This document shows, piece by piece, positions 1 to 9,090 of a stretch of DNA of 64,000 bases. Source of the stretch: DATAXI01 sp963756185. GTDB lineage: Bacteria; Verrucomicrobiota; Verrucomicrobiia; Chthoniobacterales; Chthoniobacteraceae. Numbering within the stretch: the stretch's first letter is position 1; the number at the start of each line of letters is the position of its first letter. The notes under the pieces were generated by a model. The model was not told the DNA's origin, made no database searches, and worked only from the letters and a program-made list of their open reading frames with translations. Position numbers and translations under genes: made by a program. The DNA lies in assembly GCA_963756185.1 (NCBI GenBank), contig CAVWMS010000005.1, forward strand, positions 1 to 64,000, given 5' to 3'.

Positions 1-55
1 CGCAGATTTTTGAGGTGCCGATCTCGAGGCCTACGATGATGTGATCTCTGGACAT
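1..55 (-). CDS. ftsA: Cell division protein FtsA, N-terminal fragment
   Basis: Only the first 18 codons lie in the window. They read MSRDHIIVGLEIGTSKIC, which matches the start of FtsA, the actin-like protein that tethers FtsZ to the membrane; VGLEIGTSKIC is the phosphate-1 region of the ATPase fold. It follows ftsQ in the same direction, as in most dcw clusters, but about 140 bases of heptamer repeat separate the two, so it may be read by extension of the dcw transcript or from its own promoter. The rest of the gene and ftsZ should lie beyond the left edge. Confidence 0.85.
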   Translation of the reverse strand, partial: MSRDHIIVGLEIGTSKIC

Positions 56-65
56 GGTTGGGTGG

Positions 66-193
66 TGGAAAATTCGAAATTCGAAACTCGAAATTCGAAG
101 TATTTGAATTGAAGAGCAAAAAGGACATCCGCATCCGGCAGGGCGAAGCCCGCCATCACTTCGAATTTCGAATTTCGGATTTCGAATTTACGA
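66..193. repeat. TTCGAA heptamer arrays facing each other
   Basis: Tandem 7-base units of the type ATTCGAA (66-105) are followed after about 50 bases by the inverse units TTCGAAT/TTCGGAT (160-190). The two halves can pair into a long hairpin. The element fills the gap between ftsQ and ftsA. The same unit recurs at about a dozen intergenic places in this window. Confidence 0.85.
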
Positions 194-197
194 TTTC

Positions 198-1301
198 TCA
201 TTCGTTTTCGGGCGTGGCGAGCGGAATGGCCCGGCGCACGGTGATGGCCTGGTGATGGATCAAGGACGACGATGACTTGTGGCTGCCCTGGCCGTGTTTC
301 GGCGCGGGAGTGGCGGCGACGATCGGCGCAGGCGCGTCCGTCTCTTCGGTGGTAGCCTGCGGGTCGTCCGGGTACGGCAGCGTCCCCGCGGCGGAATCGT
401 CGGGAGTGTCGCTCGGCGGCGGGACGAAGGTGACCGGGATGTTGCGCTGGACCAGGAGATTTACGGTCTGGATTTCCCGGTTCTCGCTGTCGCAACTGGC
501 CAGGAGCAGCCCCAGGCGGTCAAGCTGCGACTGGATATTGTCGAGCGGAAACATGACCTTCGCGTGGCGCTCGTCGGTCACCAGGAGGCAGTAGCCCTTT
601 GAGACATCGATGCTGCGGACCTGGTAGCGCGCCGGGTTTTCGCCGGTCAACCGGATGAGCTCGAGCGCCGCCCTCACCTCCGGCAAATCTACGGTCTGGC
701 CGGCTTCGTAATTATCCACCGGCAGGCCGCAGATGACGGGCAGATGATAATAGGCCGGGACCTGCTCCTTGATGCGCATGAGCGTGCCGTCATGGTCGAT
801 GAGGAACGCGCCGGGATCGGTGGTCGGGTCGCCGTTCTCGCTGCCGGTGACCCACGCGACCGGCTTGCGCTCGGTGATGTCGATGGAAATCTTGTTCGGC
901 ATGATGCGCTCGAGGTCGGCGCGATCAACCTGCGGCAGCGCCAGCACACCGCTGCGCGCCGCGGAGAGATTAACCGCGAAGATGTTTTTGCCTTCCTGGA
1001 TATTGGCGGCATCGAGGACCTGCTGCCGTGTCAGCGAGCCGTCGGTGCTGAAATCGACCTCGGTGAGATTGTAATCCGGGTTCTGCCAGAAATAACGGCG
1101 CAGCGCGGCGCGCCCGCCGTACCAGAGGCCGCCGGCCGCGGCGCAGAAAAGAAAGATTGCGCTCAGCAGGGCGAGCGCGCGGCGGTCGCGGTAGCGCCGG
1201 GCTGCGCGCGAGCGCACGGAAACGTCCAGCAGATGTTGCTGCTTTCGCTGTTTGCGCGAGGAAACGCGCTGGTTGCGGACGGGAGCCGGTCTCGGTTTCA
1301 T
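198..1301 (-). CDS. ftsQ: Cell division protein FtsQ (POTRA domain)
   Basis: A bitopic division protein that would join FtsL and FtsB in the divisome and control septal peptidoglycan synthesis from the periplasm. The 367-residue product has a basic, Arg-rich cytoplasmic N-terminus, one membrane segment at about residues 44-62 (ALALLSAIFLFCAAAGGLWY), a POTRA-like domain at about 75-145 (VDFSTDGSLTRQQVLDAANI, then a DITERKPVAWV strand) and a C-terminal beta domain. The tail is rich in Pro, Thr and Ala and probably disordered. The ATG at 1301 is preferred over an upstream in-frame ATG because it overlaps the ddl stop as ATGA. Identification rests on the architecture and on its place between ddl and ftsA; FtsQ sequences diverge strongly. 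Confidence 0.88.
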   Translation of the reverse strand: MKPRPAPVRNQRVSSRKQRKQQHLLDVSVRSRAARRYRDRRALALLSAIFLFCAAAGGLWYGGRAALRRYFWQNPDYNLTEVDFSTDGSLTRQQVLDAANIQEGKNIFAVNLSAARSGVLALPQVDRADLERIMPNKISIDITERKPVAWVTGSENGDPTTDPGAFLIDHDGTLMRIKEQVPAYYHLPVICGLPVDNYEAGQTVDLPEVRAALELIRLTGENPARYQVRSIDVSKGYCLLVTDERHAKVMFPLDNIQSQLDRLGLLLASCDSENREIQTVNLLVQRNIPVTFVPPPSDTPDDSAAGTLPYPDDPQATTEETDAPAPIVAATPAPKHGQGSHKSSSSLIHHQAITVRRAIPLATPENE

Positions 1302-2235
1302 GCGCGTTGCAATTGCCTCCTTTTGAAGCGGGCCAGCGACAGCTCGATGATGCGCTCGCACAAATCGCCGTAGAAATGCCGGCCGCGGCCGCGGCCTCGG
1401 GCAGCAGGCTGGCCTCCGTCATTCCAGGGATGGTGTTGATCTCGAGCACATAGGGCGCGCCGTCGTTGCCGAGGATGAAATCGACGCGCGAGTAGACCTC
1501 GAGCCCCAGCGCGCCATGCGCCGCGAGGGCGATCTCCTGGATGAGCCGCGTCGTCTTTTCCGGCAAGGGCGCGGGGCAATAATGGTCGGCCCCGCCGCCG
1601 GCCTGCGGATTGAGAAACGGATATTTGTTCTGGAAATCGTAAAAGCCCTCCTTCGGCTTGATCATGATGATCGGCAGCGCCTGCGGACCGAGCACGCCGA
1701 CGGTCAGTTCGTCGCCGGCGATGTATTCCTCGACCAGCAGCGGGTCGTCATACTGCGCGGCGCCGCTGATGGCGGCAGCGATCTGCGACTCCTCCTTTAC
1801 TATATAGACGCCGACGGTCGAACCCTGGCACGGGGCCTTCACCACGTACGGCAGCGGCAGCCCCGGCAGGGCGTCGGCGAAAACGACTTCGAAGGCCGCG
1901 GTCGGGATGCCGCACTCGATGAACCGCTGTTTCGTCTCGATCTTGTTGAACGCGGCCCAGCTCCCCTCGACCCCCTCCCCTGTGTACGGGATGCCCTGTT
2001 CATCGAGGATCGCCTGCAGATCGCCATCCTCGCCAAAGGTGCCATGGATGATGTTGAAGGCGATGTCGACCGGCTCGGGAATGGTGAATTCCGGCGAGGT
2101 GACGTCGACAGGCACCACGCGCGCGCCGCGCTCCGCCAGCGCCTTGCAAACACCGCGCCCGGAGGCAAGCGAGACTTCGCGCTCGGAGCCGGGACCGCCC
2201 ATGAGGACTGAGATGGTTTTTCCGTTGAGGCTCAT
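1298..2235 (-). CDS. ddl: D-alanine--D-alanine ligase, frameshifted near its 3' end
   Basis: Makes the D-Ala-D-Ala dipeptide used by MurF. The ATP-grasp fold is clear: MGGPGSEREVSLASG at the N-terminus, the loop KAPCQGSTVGVYIVKEE, the LVEEYI segment, and the metal site VLEINTIPGMTEASLLPEAA. At about 1372 the frame breaks: reading straight on gives GISTAICASAS, whereas one more T restores GISYGDLCERIIEL and a normal C-terminus ending ARFKRRQLQRA. That restored end finishes at 1298 in an ATGA overlap with ftsQ, which strongly supports one missing base rather than a true read-through product. The start at 2235 also overlaps the murB stop as ATGA. The enzyme is essential, so a sequencing or assembly indel is more likely than inactivation. 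Confidence 0.9.
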
Positions 2236-4517
2236 GATTCTCCGAGGATTTGGACTTCGGTTTGCAGCTCGATGCCGCGCCGCTCGCGCGCGACGGCTTT
2301 GATCTTCTCGATCAGCGCCAGCACATCGGCCGCGGTCGCGCTGCCGTCGTTGACGATGAAATTTCCGTGGATGGCCGAGACGCGCGCGCCGCCGACGCGG
2401 GTGTCCTTGAGGCCCAGCTCGTCGACCAGCTTGCCCGCCGGACAGGCCGCGGGATTCTTGAAAATGCAGCCGGCGCTCGACTCCTTCGGCTGCGTGGCGC
2501 GGCGTTTTTGCATCGAAGCCTCGAGCGCCGCGTGGATTTCCGCGGCGTTGCCCGGTTGTCCCTGGAAGATGGCGGCAACCGCGTAATTGCGTTCGAGCGA
2601 GGGCACGTCGCGGTAATGCACCTCGAGGTCTGCCGCGGTTTTCGTGTGGAAATTGCCGTGCTCATCGACGTAACGCACACCGACCACGTGCCGGAACGTC
2701 TCGCCGCCCATCGCGCCGGCATTCATGCGCAGCGCCCCGCCCACCTGGCCGGGAATGCCTTCCATCCACTCGAAACCGGCGATGAGCCCATCGCGCGCGG
2801 CATAGGCCAGCTCCTTCAATTTCACGCCCGCGCCGGCGGTGATGTAATCGCCCTTCACGTCGATCCGGCGGAATTCGCCGCGCGCCAGGTGCACGACCGC
2901 GCCGGGGATGCCACCGTCACGCACGAGCAGGTTCGAGCCGCGGCCAATGACGAAAAGCGGGATTTCATTCGCGGTGCAAAGGCGAATGAGGCGCGCGAAG
3001 CCGGCTTCGGTTTCCGGCTCGAGCCAGTATTGCGCCGGCCCGCCGACGCGCAGCGTGGTGTGCTTTGCCAACGGCTCGTACAGCCGCGCGATGCCGGGGC
3101 CCATGGCGGCCTGAAGGTCCTCGAGCTTCGCCAGGTCCGCGGCCAGCCGCGCCCCCTGCTCATGAATGTCGCCGGCGCCGAGGCTCAGGATGAGGTCGCC
3201 GGGCTCGATGAGCGGGCCGAGCGCGGCGGGTATCTGCTGGCGCACCGCGATGAATTGCGCGCCGTCGTGGCCGGTGCGCGCGATGGCATCGACAATGGTC
3301 TGGCCGGTGACGCCGGGAATCGGCTTCTCGCTCGCCGCGTAAACATCGGCGACAAAAACGCGGTCGGCCCTTCCGAACGCAGGGCCAAACTCATGCTGCA
3401 ACGCCTGCGTACGCGAGTAGCGGTGCGGCTGGAACATGACCATGACCCGCCCCTTGCACACGGCGCGCGCAGTCTCGAGCGTGGCCTTGATCTCGCTGGG
3501 ATGATGCCCGTAATCGTCGATCACCATGTAATTATCGCTGCGGTATTTTACCTCGAAGCGCCGCCGCGCCCCGCGGAACGACTCGAAGGCCTGCGCGATT
3601 TTCTCGACGCCGATCCCGAGCACGGTCGCCAGCGCGATGACGCCGGTGGCGTTCGAGATATTGTGCCGGCCGGGAATGTTGAGCGCGAAATCGCCGATCC
3701 ATTTCTCGTGCCGGTAGACCTTGAACTCCGAATGAAAGCTGCGCGAGAGCACCGGCTGGAAACGGAACTCCGCGCCGTCGCTCTCGCCGAAGGAAATGGC
3801 GTTCGCGCGGTTTTTGCAGACGCGCGCCGCGTTCGGGTCGTCGATGCAATAGAAGACATTGCCGCGGGTCTGGTCGAGCAACTGGCCATACACCGCTTCG
3901 ATGGCCTCGAGGTTCTCGTAATAGTCCATGTGCTCCTCCTCGATGTTGAGCAGGATCGAGTGCTCGGGATGATAAAGCGCGATTGTGCCGTCGCTTTCGT
4001 CCCCCTCGGCGACGAAGTATTCGCCCTCCGGCTCCCAATGGGCATTGGTTCCGAGGATCGGAATTTCCGCGCCGACATAATGCGACGGACGCAGCCCGCC
4101 GACGCGCAAAACGTGCGCGGCCATGGAAGATGTGGTGGTCTTGCCGTGCATGCCGGCGATGGTCACGCCACGCTTCTGGTTCATCAGCGCGGCCAGCGCA
4201 TCGGCGCGGCGCGCCATCATTTTGCCGAGCCGGTGCGCCTCGTCGTACGCGACGTTTCCGGGCTTGATGGCCGATGAAAAAATGACCAGGTCCGCGTCCT
4301 GCACGGCCGCCGCGCTGTGCGGCGAGGAGAATTGCAGGCCCAGCCCCCGGAGGCGGTCCGTCTCGACCGTCGTAACCTTGTCGGAGCCGCTGACGCGATG
4401 CCCGAGCGCGAGCAGCAGCCCGGCGATCCCGCTCATTCCCGAGCCGGCGACGCCGATCAAATGGATGCGCATTTCGCCCGCGACGAGGATGTCGGCGAGG
4501 ATTTGGCCTGTGTCCAT
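2232..4517 (-). CDS. murC-murB: MurC-MurB fusion: UDP-MurNAc--L-alanine ligase and UDP-MurNAc dehydrogenase
   Basis: One polypeptide of about 760 residues carries two consecutive cytoplasmic steps of peptidoglycan precursor synthesis. MurC occupies roughly residues 15-480: GVAGSGMSGIAGLLL (nucleotide fold), IAGMHGKTTTSS (ATP loop) and DDYGHHPSEI. MurB follows at about 485-760: TTLRVGGPAQYWLEP, FVIGRGSNLLVRDGG (FAD binding), GIPGQVGGALRMNAGAMGGE and the catalytic Ser in AGCIFKNPAACPAGKLVDE. No stop lies between them. The chosen ATG gives a short leader MDTGQILADILVAGE; an alternative ATG at 4472 starts directly at MRIHLIGVAG. The downstream stop overlaps the ddl start (ATGA). Chlamydiae fuse MurC to Ddl instead, so this is a different fusion of neighbours in the same cluster. 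Confidence 0.93.
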   Translation of the reverse strand: MDTGQILADILVAGEMRIHLIGVAGSGMSGIAGLLLALGHRVSGSDKVTTVETDRLRGLGLQFSSPHSAAAVQDADLVIFSSAIKPGNVAYDEAHRLGKMMARRADALAALMNQKRGVTIAGMHGKTTTSSMAAHVLRVGGLRPSHYVGAEIPILGTNAHWEPEGEYFVAEGDESDGTIALYHPEHSILLNIEEEHMDYYENLEAIEAVYGQLLDQTRGNVFYCIDDPNAARVCKNRANAISFGESDGAEFRFQPVLSRSFHSEFKVYRHEKWIGDFALNIPGRHNISNATGVIALATVLGIGVEKIAQAFESFRGARRRFEVKYRSDNYMVIDDYGHHPSEIKATLETARAVCKGRVMVMFQPHRYSRTQALQHEFGPAFGRADRVFVADVYAASEKPIPGVTGQTIVDAIARTGHDGAQFIAVRQQIPAALGPLIEPGDLILSLGAGDIHEQGARLAADLAKLEDLQAAMGPGIARLYEPLAKHTTLRVGGPAQYWLEPETEAGFARLIRLCTANEIPLFVIGRGSNLLVRDGGIPGAVVHLARGEFRRIDVKGDYITAGAGVKLKELAYAARDGLIAGFEWMEGIPGQVGGALRMNAGAMGGETFRHVVGVRYVDEHGNFHTKTAADLEVHYRDVPSLERNYAVAAIFQGQPGNAAEIHAALEASMQKRRATQPKESSAGCIFKNPAACPAGKLVDELGLKDTRVGGARVSAIHGNFIVNDGSATAADVLALIEKIKAVARERRGIELQTEVQILGES

Positions 4518-4612
4518 TGAGCGATAGTTAGGGCGTGGGTCGGGCGATGAATCGGACAGCCCGGAGATAACACCAAAGCGCGGAGAATGGAATACAATCT
4601 CTGCCTCGCACG

Positions 4613-5758
4613 TCATTTTTCCGCCCCCTCCTCTCCCGCTTCGTTTCGCGCGCCGTTGGCGCCGCCCGCCCTCGCCGTCGCCGCGTGCTCAACCGTATCG
4701 GCCACGCATTCGGCGGCGTTGGCCGGTGAAAGCGATTGCGCGGCGCGCGACATTTTCGCGAGGCGCTCGGAGTCCCGCAGCAGCGCGCCAATCTCGCGCG
4801 CGAACGTTTCCACGCTGACCTGGCCTTGCTCGACGACGACCGCCGCGTTTTCACGCGCGAAGATGGCGGCGTTGAGCGCCTGGTGATTCTCCGCGGCCAT
4901 CGGGTAGGGGATGAGCAGCGCGGGCAGGCCGAAGTGCGAGAGCTCCGACAGGCTGGCTGCGCCGGAGCGCGAGAGCGCGAGATCGGCGGCGCTGTACGCC
5001 AGTTCCATCTGGTGGCAGAAAGCGGCGACGTGCGCCGGTATTTCCTCGCGGCGATAGTTCGCCGCGGCCACCTGCTCGTCGTTCGGCCCGGTGAGATGGA
5101 TGACCTGGAGCGGCAAATCCTTGAGCAGCGGCAGCGCCTTGATCGCGGCCTCGTTGATGCCGTGCGCGCCCTGGCTGCCCCCCATCACCAGCAGCGTCTT
5201 GCGGTCCGGGCGCAGGTTGAACGCGGCCAGCGCCTCCTCGCGCGGCACGCGCCGCGCCAGGCTCTTGCGAATCGGCGTGCCGGTGACCTGGTAGCGCGAG
5301 TTTGGAAAATAGCGGGCGCAATCCTGGAAGCCGAGCAGCACCGCGTCGGTCAGGCGCGCGTTGAGCCGGTTGGCCTTGCCGGGAATCGCATTGGATTCAT
5401 GCACGAAGGTCGGGATTTTGCGCATCCGTCCGGCGAGAATCGGCGCGGTCGAGGTGAATCCGCCCATGCCAAGCACCGCGTGCGGCCCGAATTTCCGGTA
5501 AAGCCTGCGGCACGGCGACAGGCTGTCGTTGAACCGCTTCAGGAAACCGAAGATGGCGGGCGAAAAAATGCGCGGCATGCCGATGCTCGGCAGCTTCTCG
5601 AAGCGAAACTCGGTCCTGTCCTTGGTGGCGAGCGCGTCGACATCCTTCTCGGAGATGAAAACGATCACCTGGTGCCCGCGCTCGAGCAGCACCTCGCCCA
5701 CCGCAAGCCCGGGAAACAGATGTCCGCCGGTGCCGCCGCCCGCAATGACGAAGTTCAC
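4613..5758 (-). CDS. murG: UDP-GlcNAc--lipid I N-acetylglucosaminyltransferase MurG
   Basis: Adds GlcNAc to lipid I to give lipid II at the inner membrane face. Family marks are the N-terminal VIAGGGTGGHLFPGLAV loop, GMGGFTSTAPILAG, HESNAIPGKANR, the GGSQGAHGINE donor loop and SRSGAASLSELSHFGLPALL with PYPMAAENHQ in the UDP-GlcNAc site. The start is a GTG at 5758, chosen because AAGGAGGG stands just upstream and the protein then begins at NFVIAGGGTGG as usual. The C-terminal 20 residues are Ala/Gly/Glu-rich. It is followed by about 95 bases before murC-murB and preceded by a heptamer repeat after ftsW. Confidence 0.95.
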   Translation of the reverse strand: MNFVIAGGGTGGHLFPGLAVGEVLLERGHQVIVFISEKDVDALATKDRTEFRFEKLPSIGMPRIFSPAIFGFLKRFNDSLSPCRRLYRKFGPHAVLGMGGFTSTAPILAGRMRKIPTFVHESNAIPGKANRLNARLTDAVLLGFQDCARYFPNSRYQVTGTPIRKSLARRVPREEALAAFNLRPDRKTLLVMGGSQGAHGINEAAIKALPLLKDLPLQVIHLTGPNDEQVAAANYRREEIPAHVAAFCHQMELAYSAADLALSRSGAASLSELSHFGLPALLIPYPMAAENHQALNAAIFARENAAVVVEQGQVSVETFAREIGALLRDSERLAKMSRAAQSLSPANAAECVADTVEHAATARAGGANGARNEAGEEGAEK

Positions 5759-5805
5759 GAAACCCTCCTTCCCGACTCCGCTCCGCGTGGAGCAATGACA
5801 ATCCG

Positions 5806-5893
5806 GCATTCAAAATTCGAATCGCGCGAGACCCGCAATGTAACTCGAAGCGGCTTTCCCCTTTCGAATTTCGAATTTCGAGTTTCGAATTTG
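5806..5893. repeat. TTCGAA heptamer element between ftsW and murG
   Basis: Left half AAAATTCGAATCGCGCGAG is short and diverged; the right half has four phased units TTCGAAT/TTCGAGT (5863-5891). It sits inside the dcw operon, between two co-directional genes, so it must be transcribed through. Confidence 0.75.
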
Positions 5894-5928
5894 TTTTTCT
5901 CTTCTGCTTTCACCATTCCCTTTCCCGG

Positions 5929-7074
5929 TTAGATGCGCGGCGTCATGCGGGCATGAAGGCTGCGCGTGGCTACCGGATCGCGCGCTTCGGTGACGCCGTG
6001 CCGGTAGATATTGATGAGGATGCCCACTTCGAGCAGGCAGAAGAGGAGGTTCGATCCGCCATAGGAAATAAACGGCAGCGGCAGCCCTTTGTTCGGCAGC
6101 AGCGAAGTGGTGACGCCGATATTGAGCGCCGCCTGCAACGCCAGCATCACCACCATGCCGAATCCAAACAGCATGCCGAAACGGTCGCGCGCCTGCATGG
6201 CGATGATAGTCCCGAAAACGATGATGACCACATAACAAAGGACGACGCCCAGCGTCGCGCAGAGGCCCAGTTCCTCGCCGATCATTGGAAAGATGAAATC
6301 CGTATGGGGAAACGGCATATAGGAGAACTTTTCAATCCCGTTGCCGAGGCCGAGCCCATGCACGCCGCCCGATCCGAACGAAAGCAGCGCCTGCCATTGT
6401 TGCAATCCCCACGTCTCCTTGTATTTCTCGAGGTCCATGAACGCCAGGATGCGCCCCAACCGCTCCTTCATGTGAACGGCTATGTAAATGGTCCCGACAA
6501 CGCCGCTAATCGCAAGCGGCGCGATGTACCACAAGCTGCTGCCCGCCACGAACATGACCACGAACATCGTGCCGCCGATCAATGCCGTCGTACCCATGTC
6601 GATCTCCCGCGCGATGAGCGCCATTAGGATGCCAGTGATCAGTATTGGTGCAACGAAACCCCACACCAGCGTGCGCGACTTTTCCTCGTACTTGGAATAC
6701 CACCACGCCAGGAACGCGATCGCGGCCAGCTTGGCAAAGTCCGATGGCTGGAAAGCCACCACTCGGAAATTCACCCACCGGGCTGCGCCATTGATCCTCT
6801 CCCCGATATGAGGCACGAAACATAGCGCCAGCAAAATGGCCGACATAATGAACCAGATATACCAGGTGCGCTGCCAGAATTTGTAATCGACTGTCGCGCC
6901 CGTCACGCACGCCACGATGCCCAACCCCAGCCAGATCGACTGCCGCTTGAGAAAGTAATACGGATCGCCATGGTTATCCGGCACGAACGCGCCAATGCTG
7001 AATAGCATCACGATGCCAAGCACGGTCAGCGCGGCAACTGCGAGCACGAGGAAATAAATGCTTTTGCGATGCAT
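5929..7074 (-). CDS. ftsW: Lipid II polymerase FtsW (SEDS family)
   Basis: A 381-residue SEDS glycosyltransferase of the septal synthase, acting in the inner membrane with FtsI. About ten hydrophobic segments are visible. Family motifs are YFLKRQSIWLGLG, GAARWVNFRVVAFQPSDFAKL (with the Asp/Glu after QPS), the MPFPHTDFIFPMIGEELG loop and LPLPFISYGGSNLL near the end. RodA is the alternative, but the location between lysM and murG and the presence of ftsI in the same cluster favour FtsW. The short tail ARDPVATRSLHARMTPRI is cytoplasmic. It begins about 28 bases after the lysM gene. Confidence 0.94.
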   Translation of the reverse strand: MHRKSIYFLVLAVAALTVLGIVMLFSIGAFVPDNHGDPYYFLKRQSIWLGLGIVACVTGATVDYKFWQRTWYIWFIMSAILLALCFVPHIGERINGAARWVNFRVVAFQPSDFAKLAAIAFLAWWYSKYEEKSRTLVWGFVAPILITGILMALIAREIDMGTTALIGGTMFVVMFVAGSSLWYIAPLAISGVVGTIYIAVHMKERLGRILAFMDLEKYKETWGLQQWQALLSFGSGGVHGLGLGNGIEKFSYMPFPHTDFIFPMIGEELGLCATLGVVLCYVVIIVFGTIIAMQARDRFGMLFGFGMVVMLALQAALNIGVTTSLLPNKGLPLPFISYGGSNLLFCLLEVGILINIYRHGVTEARDPVATRSLHARMTPRI

Positions 7075-7102
7075 GTCTGGAAGTAATGGGAGTAATCGTC
7101 AG

Positions 7103-7744
7103 TTACGCCGCGGCAGCCGGATGTCTTGGCGGGATTTTGAGTTTCTCGCCTATCTTAAGCCTTTTCGGGTCCTCGATCCTGTTGAGGCGCATCAACCCGT
7201 CAAATGCCACGTGGAACCGTCGCGCGATGCTGACCAGCGTATCTCCCCGGACAACAGTGTAAGTGACGCCGCTATCCTGCGTCGCGGCCGCCGGCGCGGC
7301 TGGCGCCGTGGCGCCGGTCGGAAGTTTCAATTCCTCGCCGACATAGATGGGCGAGGTAATGTTATTCAGGGAAATGATGTCATCCGCGCTGACTCCGTAG
7401 GTGCTCGCAATCTTCACAAGCGTATCGCCGCTCTTCACATGGTACTTCAGCGGCGGCGCGGGAGCGGCCGTCGGTTGTTCGGCGGCCGGAGGATTCGCGG
7501 CGGTTTGCGCGGCGACGGGTGGCTGGGCCGGCACGGGGGCCGTTTCCTCGTACCCGGCGGGTTGATGTGCCTTGATGGCGTTGAAGGCATAGATGCCGCC
7601 GACCGCCACGACGTGCAATACCAGCACCACGACAAAGGCGCTGGATAACTTCACGTTCGGTTCATCGAAATAGTCCGCCTCGCGGCTGCGGCGGGCTGTG
7701 GTGGTCTGGAGCTTCTTCTTTGGCTGTCGTAATGGGAGGTTCAT
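7103..7744 (-). CDS. Membrane-anchored protein with two LysM domains (NlpD-like)
   Basis: A 213-residue protein predicted to bind peptidoglycan in the periplasm. It has a basic cytoplasmic start (MNLPLRQPKKKLQ), one membrane helix at about 36-54 (SAFVVVLVLHVVAVGGIYAF), a Pro/Ala-rich linker, then LysM repeats at about 103-147 (YHVKSGDTLVKIASTYGVSA) and 164-208 (YTVVRGDTLVSIARRFHVAF). No peptidase domain follows, unlike true NlpD. The start at 7744 is chosen because it overlaps the murD stop (ATGA). In Chlamydia a LysM gene called nlpD also sits between murD and ftsW, so this looks like a conserved PVC arrangement; a role in guiding septal wall enzymes is an inference. Confidence 0.88.
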   Translation of the reverse strand: MNLPLRQPKKKLQTTTARRSREADYFDEPNVKLSSAFVVVLVLHVVAVGGIYAFNAIKAHQPAGYEETAPVPAQPPVAAQTAANPPAAEQPTAAPAPPLKYHVKSGDTLVKIASTYGVSADDIISLNNITSPIYVGEELKLPTGATAPAAPAAATQDSGVTYTVVRGDTLVSIARRFHVAFDGLMRLNRIEDPKRLKIGEKLKIPPRHPAAAA

Positions 7745-9075
7745 GTCAGTGATTGCACTAGGTTCCGGAATTGGTTGCCGCGATCGGCGTAGTTTTGAAA
7801 CATGTCGAATGAGGAAGTGCCCGGGGAGAAAAGGACAACGTCGCCCGGCTTCGCGTGGCCGCGCGCGCGGCGCACCGCCTCCTCCAGGGAAGAAGCCCTT
7901 TCGCATGGCACGCGGTTCTCCCAAAGCGCCGCGATCCTCCCCGCCATCTCCCCGATGAGGACCACGTGATGCGCCTTTCGCGCGACTAATTCAGTGATCG
8001 AGCCGAACTCAAATCCCTTGTCCTTGCCTCCCGCGATCAATACCACGGGCCGCGACTCGGAAAGCAGCGCCTTCTCGAGGGCATCGATGTTGGTCGCCTT
8101 CGAATCATTGACATAGTCAACGTCGGCGACCGAGCCAACCAATTCACAACGATGCGGCTGCGGGCTGTAAGTCGAAAGCGGACCGGCCATGGTTTCGAAG
8201 CTCCGCCCCATCAGCCAGCCGACACCGAGCGCGGCCATCAGGTTCTCGGCATTGTGCAGGCCGCGCAGCTTCACGTCGCGCATTGCCAGCACGGGCTCGC
8301 CGCGGAAGTGGATGATGCCCTCCCGCAAATCAAAATCGCCTCCCGTGCTGGCCGCGCTGAAGGTAATCGGCTGCGCGCGCAGCGACGCCGGATCGATCAC
8401 CCCCGGCATATCTTCCAGCTTGATGACCGCAAAGTCCTCGGCGGTCTGGTTTTCAAATATCCGCAGCTTCGCGCGGCGATACGATTCCATGTCCGGGTAG
8501 CGGTCGAGATGATCGGGCGTAAAATTGAGCCAGACGGCGATGTGCGGGCGGAAAGCGCGGATTTCCTCGAGCTGGAAGGAACTTACCTCGAGCGTCATCA
8601 CATCCATCTCGCCGCTCTTCATCACCACCGACGCGAAAGCCGGCCCGATGTTGCCCGCGGCAAGCGTTTTGACCCCGCATTGGTTCAGCATCCGCGCCAC
8701 CAACTCGGTCGTGGTTGTCTTGCCGTTCGTGCCGGTAATGGCGACCACGGGGCACTTGCAAAGTTCCCACGAAAACTCCAGCTCGCCGATCATCTCGATC
8801 CGCTTGCGCAGGAAGTTCTGCACCAGCGGCACGGCCGGATCGATGCCCGGCGAGAGAATGCCGCGGTCGTACTGCCGCGGATCGGTGTCGGCCTCGATCC
8901 CCGCAAGCACGGAGATGCCCAGCGGCGTCATCTTCTCGATCTTCGAACGCAATTTCTCCAGGTCGGCGCTGTCGAGAATCGTGGTCACGGCTCCCTCCTC
9001 CGCCAGCAACCGCGCCGCGGCTTCCCCGCTCGAACCAAAACCGAGCACGGCGATTTTTTTGTTCTTATATGACAT
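7741..9075 (-). CDS. murD: UDP-N-acetylmuramoylalanine--D-glutamate ligase
   Basis: Adds D-Glu to UDP-MurNAc-L-Ala in the cytoplasm. The 444-residue product has the usual three domains: a Rossmann-like UDP domain (IAVLGFGSSGEAAARLL), the ATP-binding centre with VVAITGTNGKTTTTELVARM and LEVSSFQLE, and the C-terminal ligase domain beginning near VDYVNDSKATNIDALEKAL and LIAGGKDKG. Length and motifs are typical. It sits 15 bases after mraY, and its stop overlaps the LysM gene. Confidence 0.96.
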   Translation of the reverse strand: MSYKNKKIAVLGFGSSGEAAARLLAEEGAVTTILDSADLEKLRSKIEKMTPLGISVLAGIEADTDPRQYDRGILSPGIDPAVPLVQNFLRKRIEMIGELEFSWELCKCPVVAITGTNGKTTTTELVARMLNQCGVKTLAAGNIGPAFASVVMKSGEMDVMTLEVSSFQLEEIRAFRPHIAVWLNFTPDHLDRYPDMESYRRAKLRIFENQTAEDFAVIKLEDMPGVIDPASLRAQPITFSAASTGGDFDLREGIIHFRGEPVLAMRDVKLRGLHNAENLMAALGVGWLMGRSFETMAGPLSTYSPQPHRCELVGSVADVDYVNDSKATNIDALEKALLSESRPVVLIAGGKDKGFEFGSITELVARKAHHVVLIGEMAGRIAALWENRVPCERASSLEEAVRRARGHAKPGDVVLFSPGTSSFDMFQNYADRGNQFRNLVQSLT

Positions 9076-9090
9076 TGATGGGACACGAAG

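Noticed and set aside
970..2235. Ddl read straight on as a 421-residue protein with a new C-terminus
   Set aside because: The added part is out-of-frame ftsQ; one base restores the normal Ddl end with an ATGA overlap.
2250..4277. Long open frame on the plus strand opposite murC-murB
   Set aside because: Its translation has no family features and is Arg/His/Ala-rich; it is the antisense of a GC-rich gene with clear motifs.
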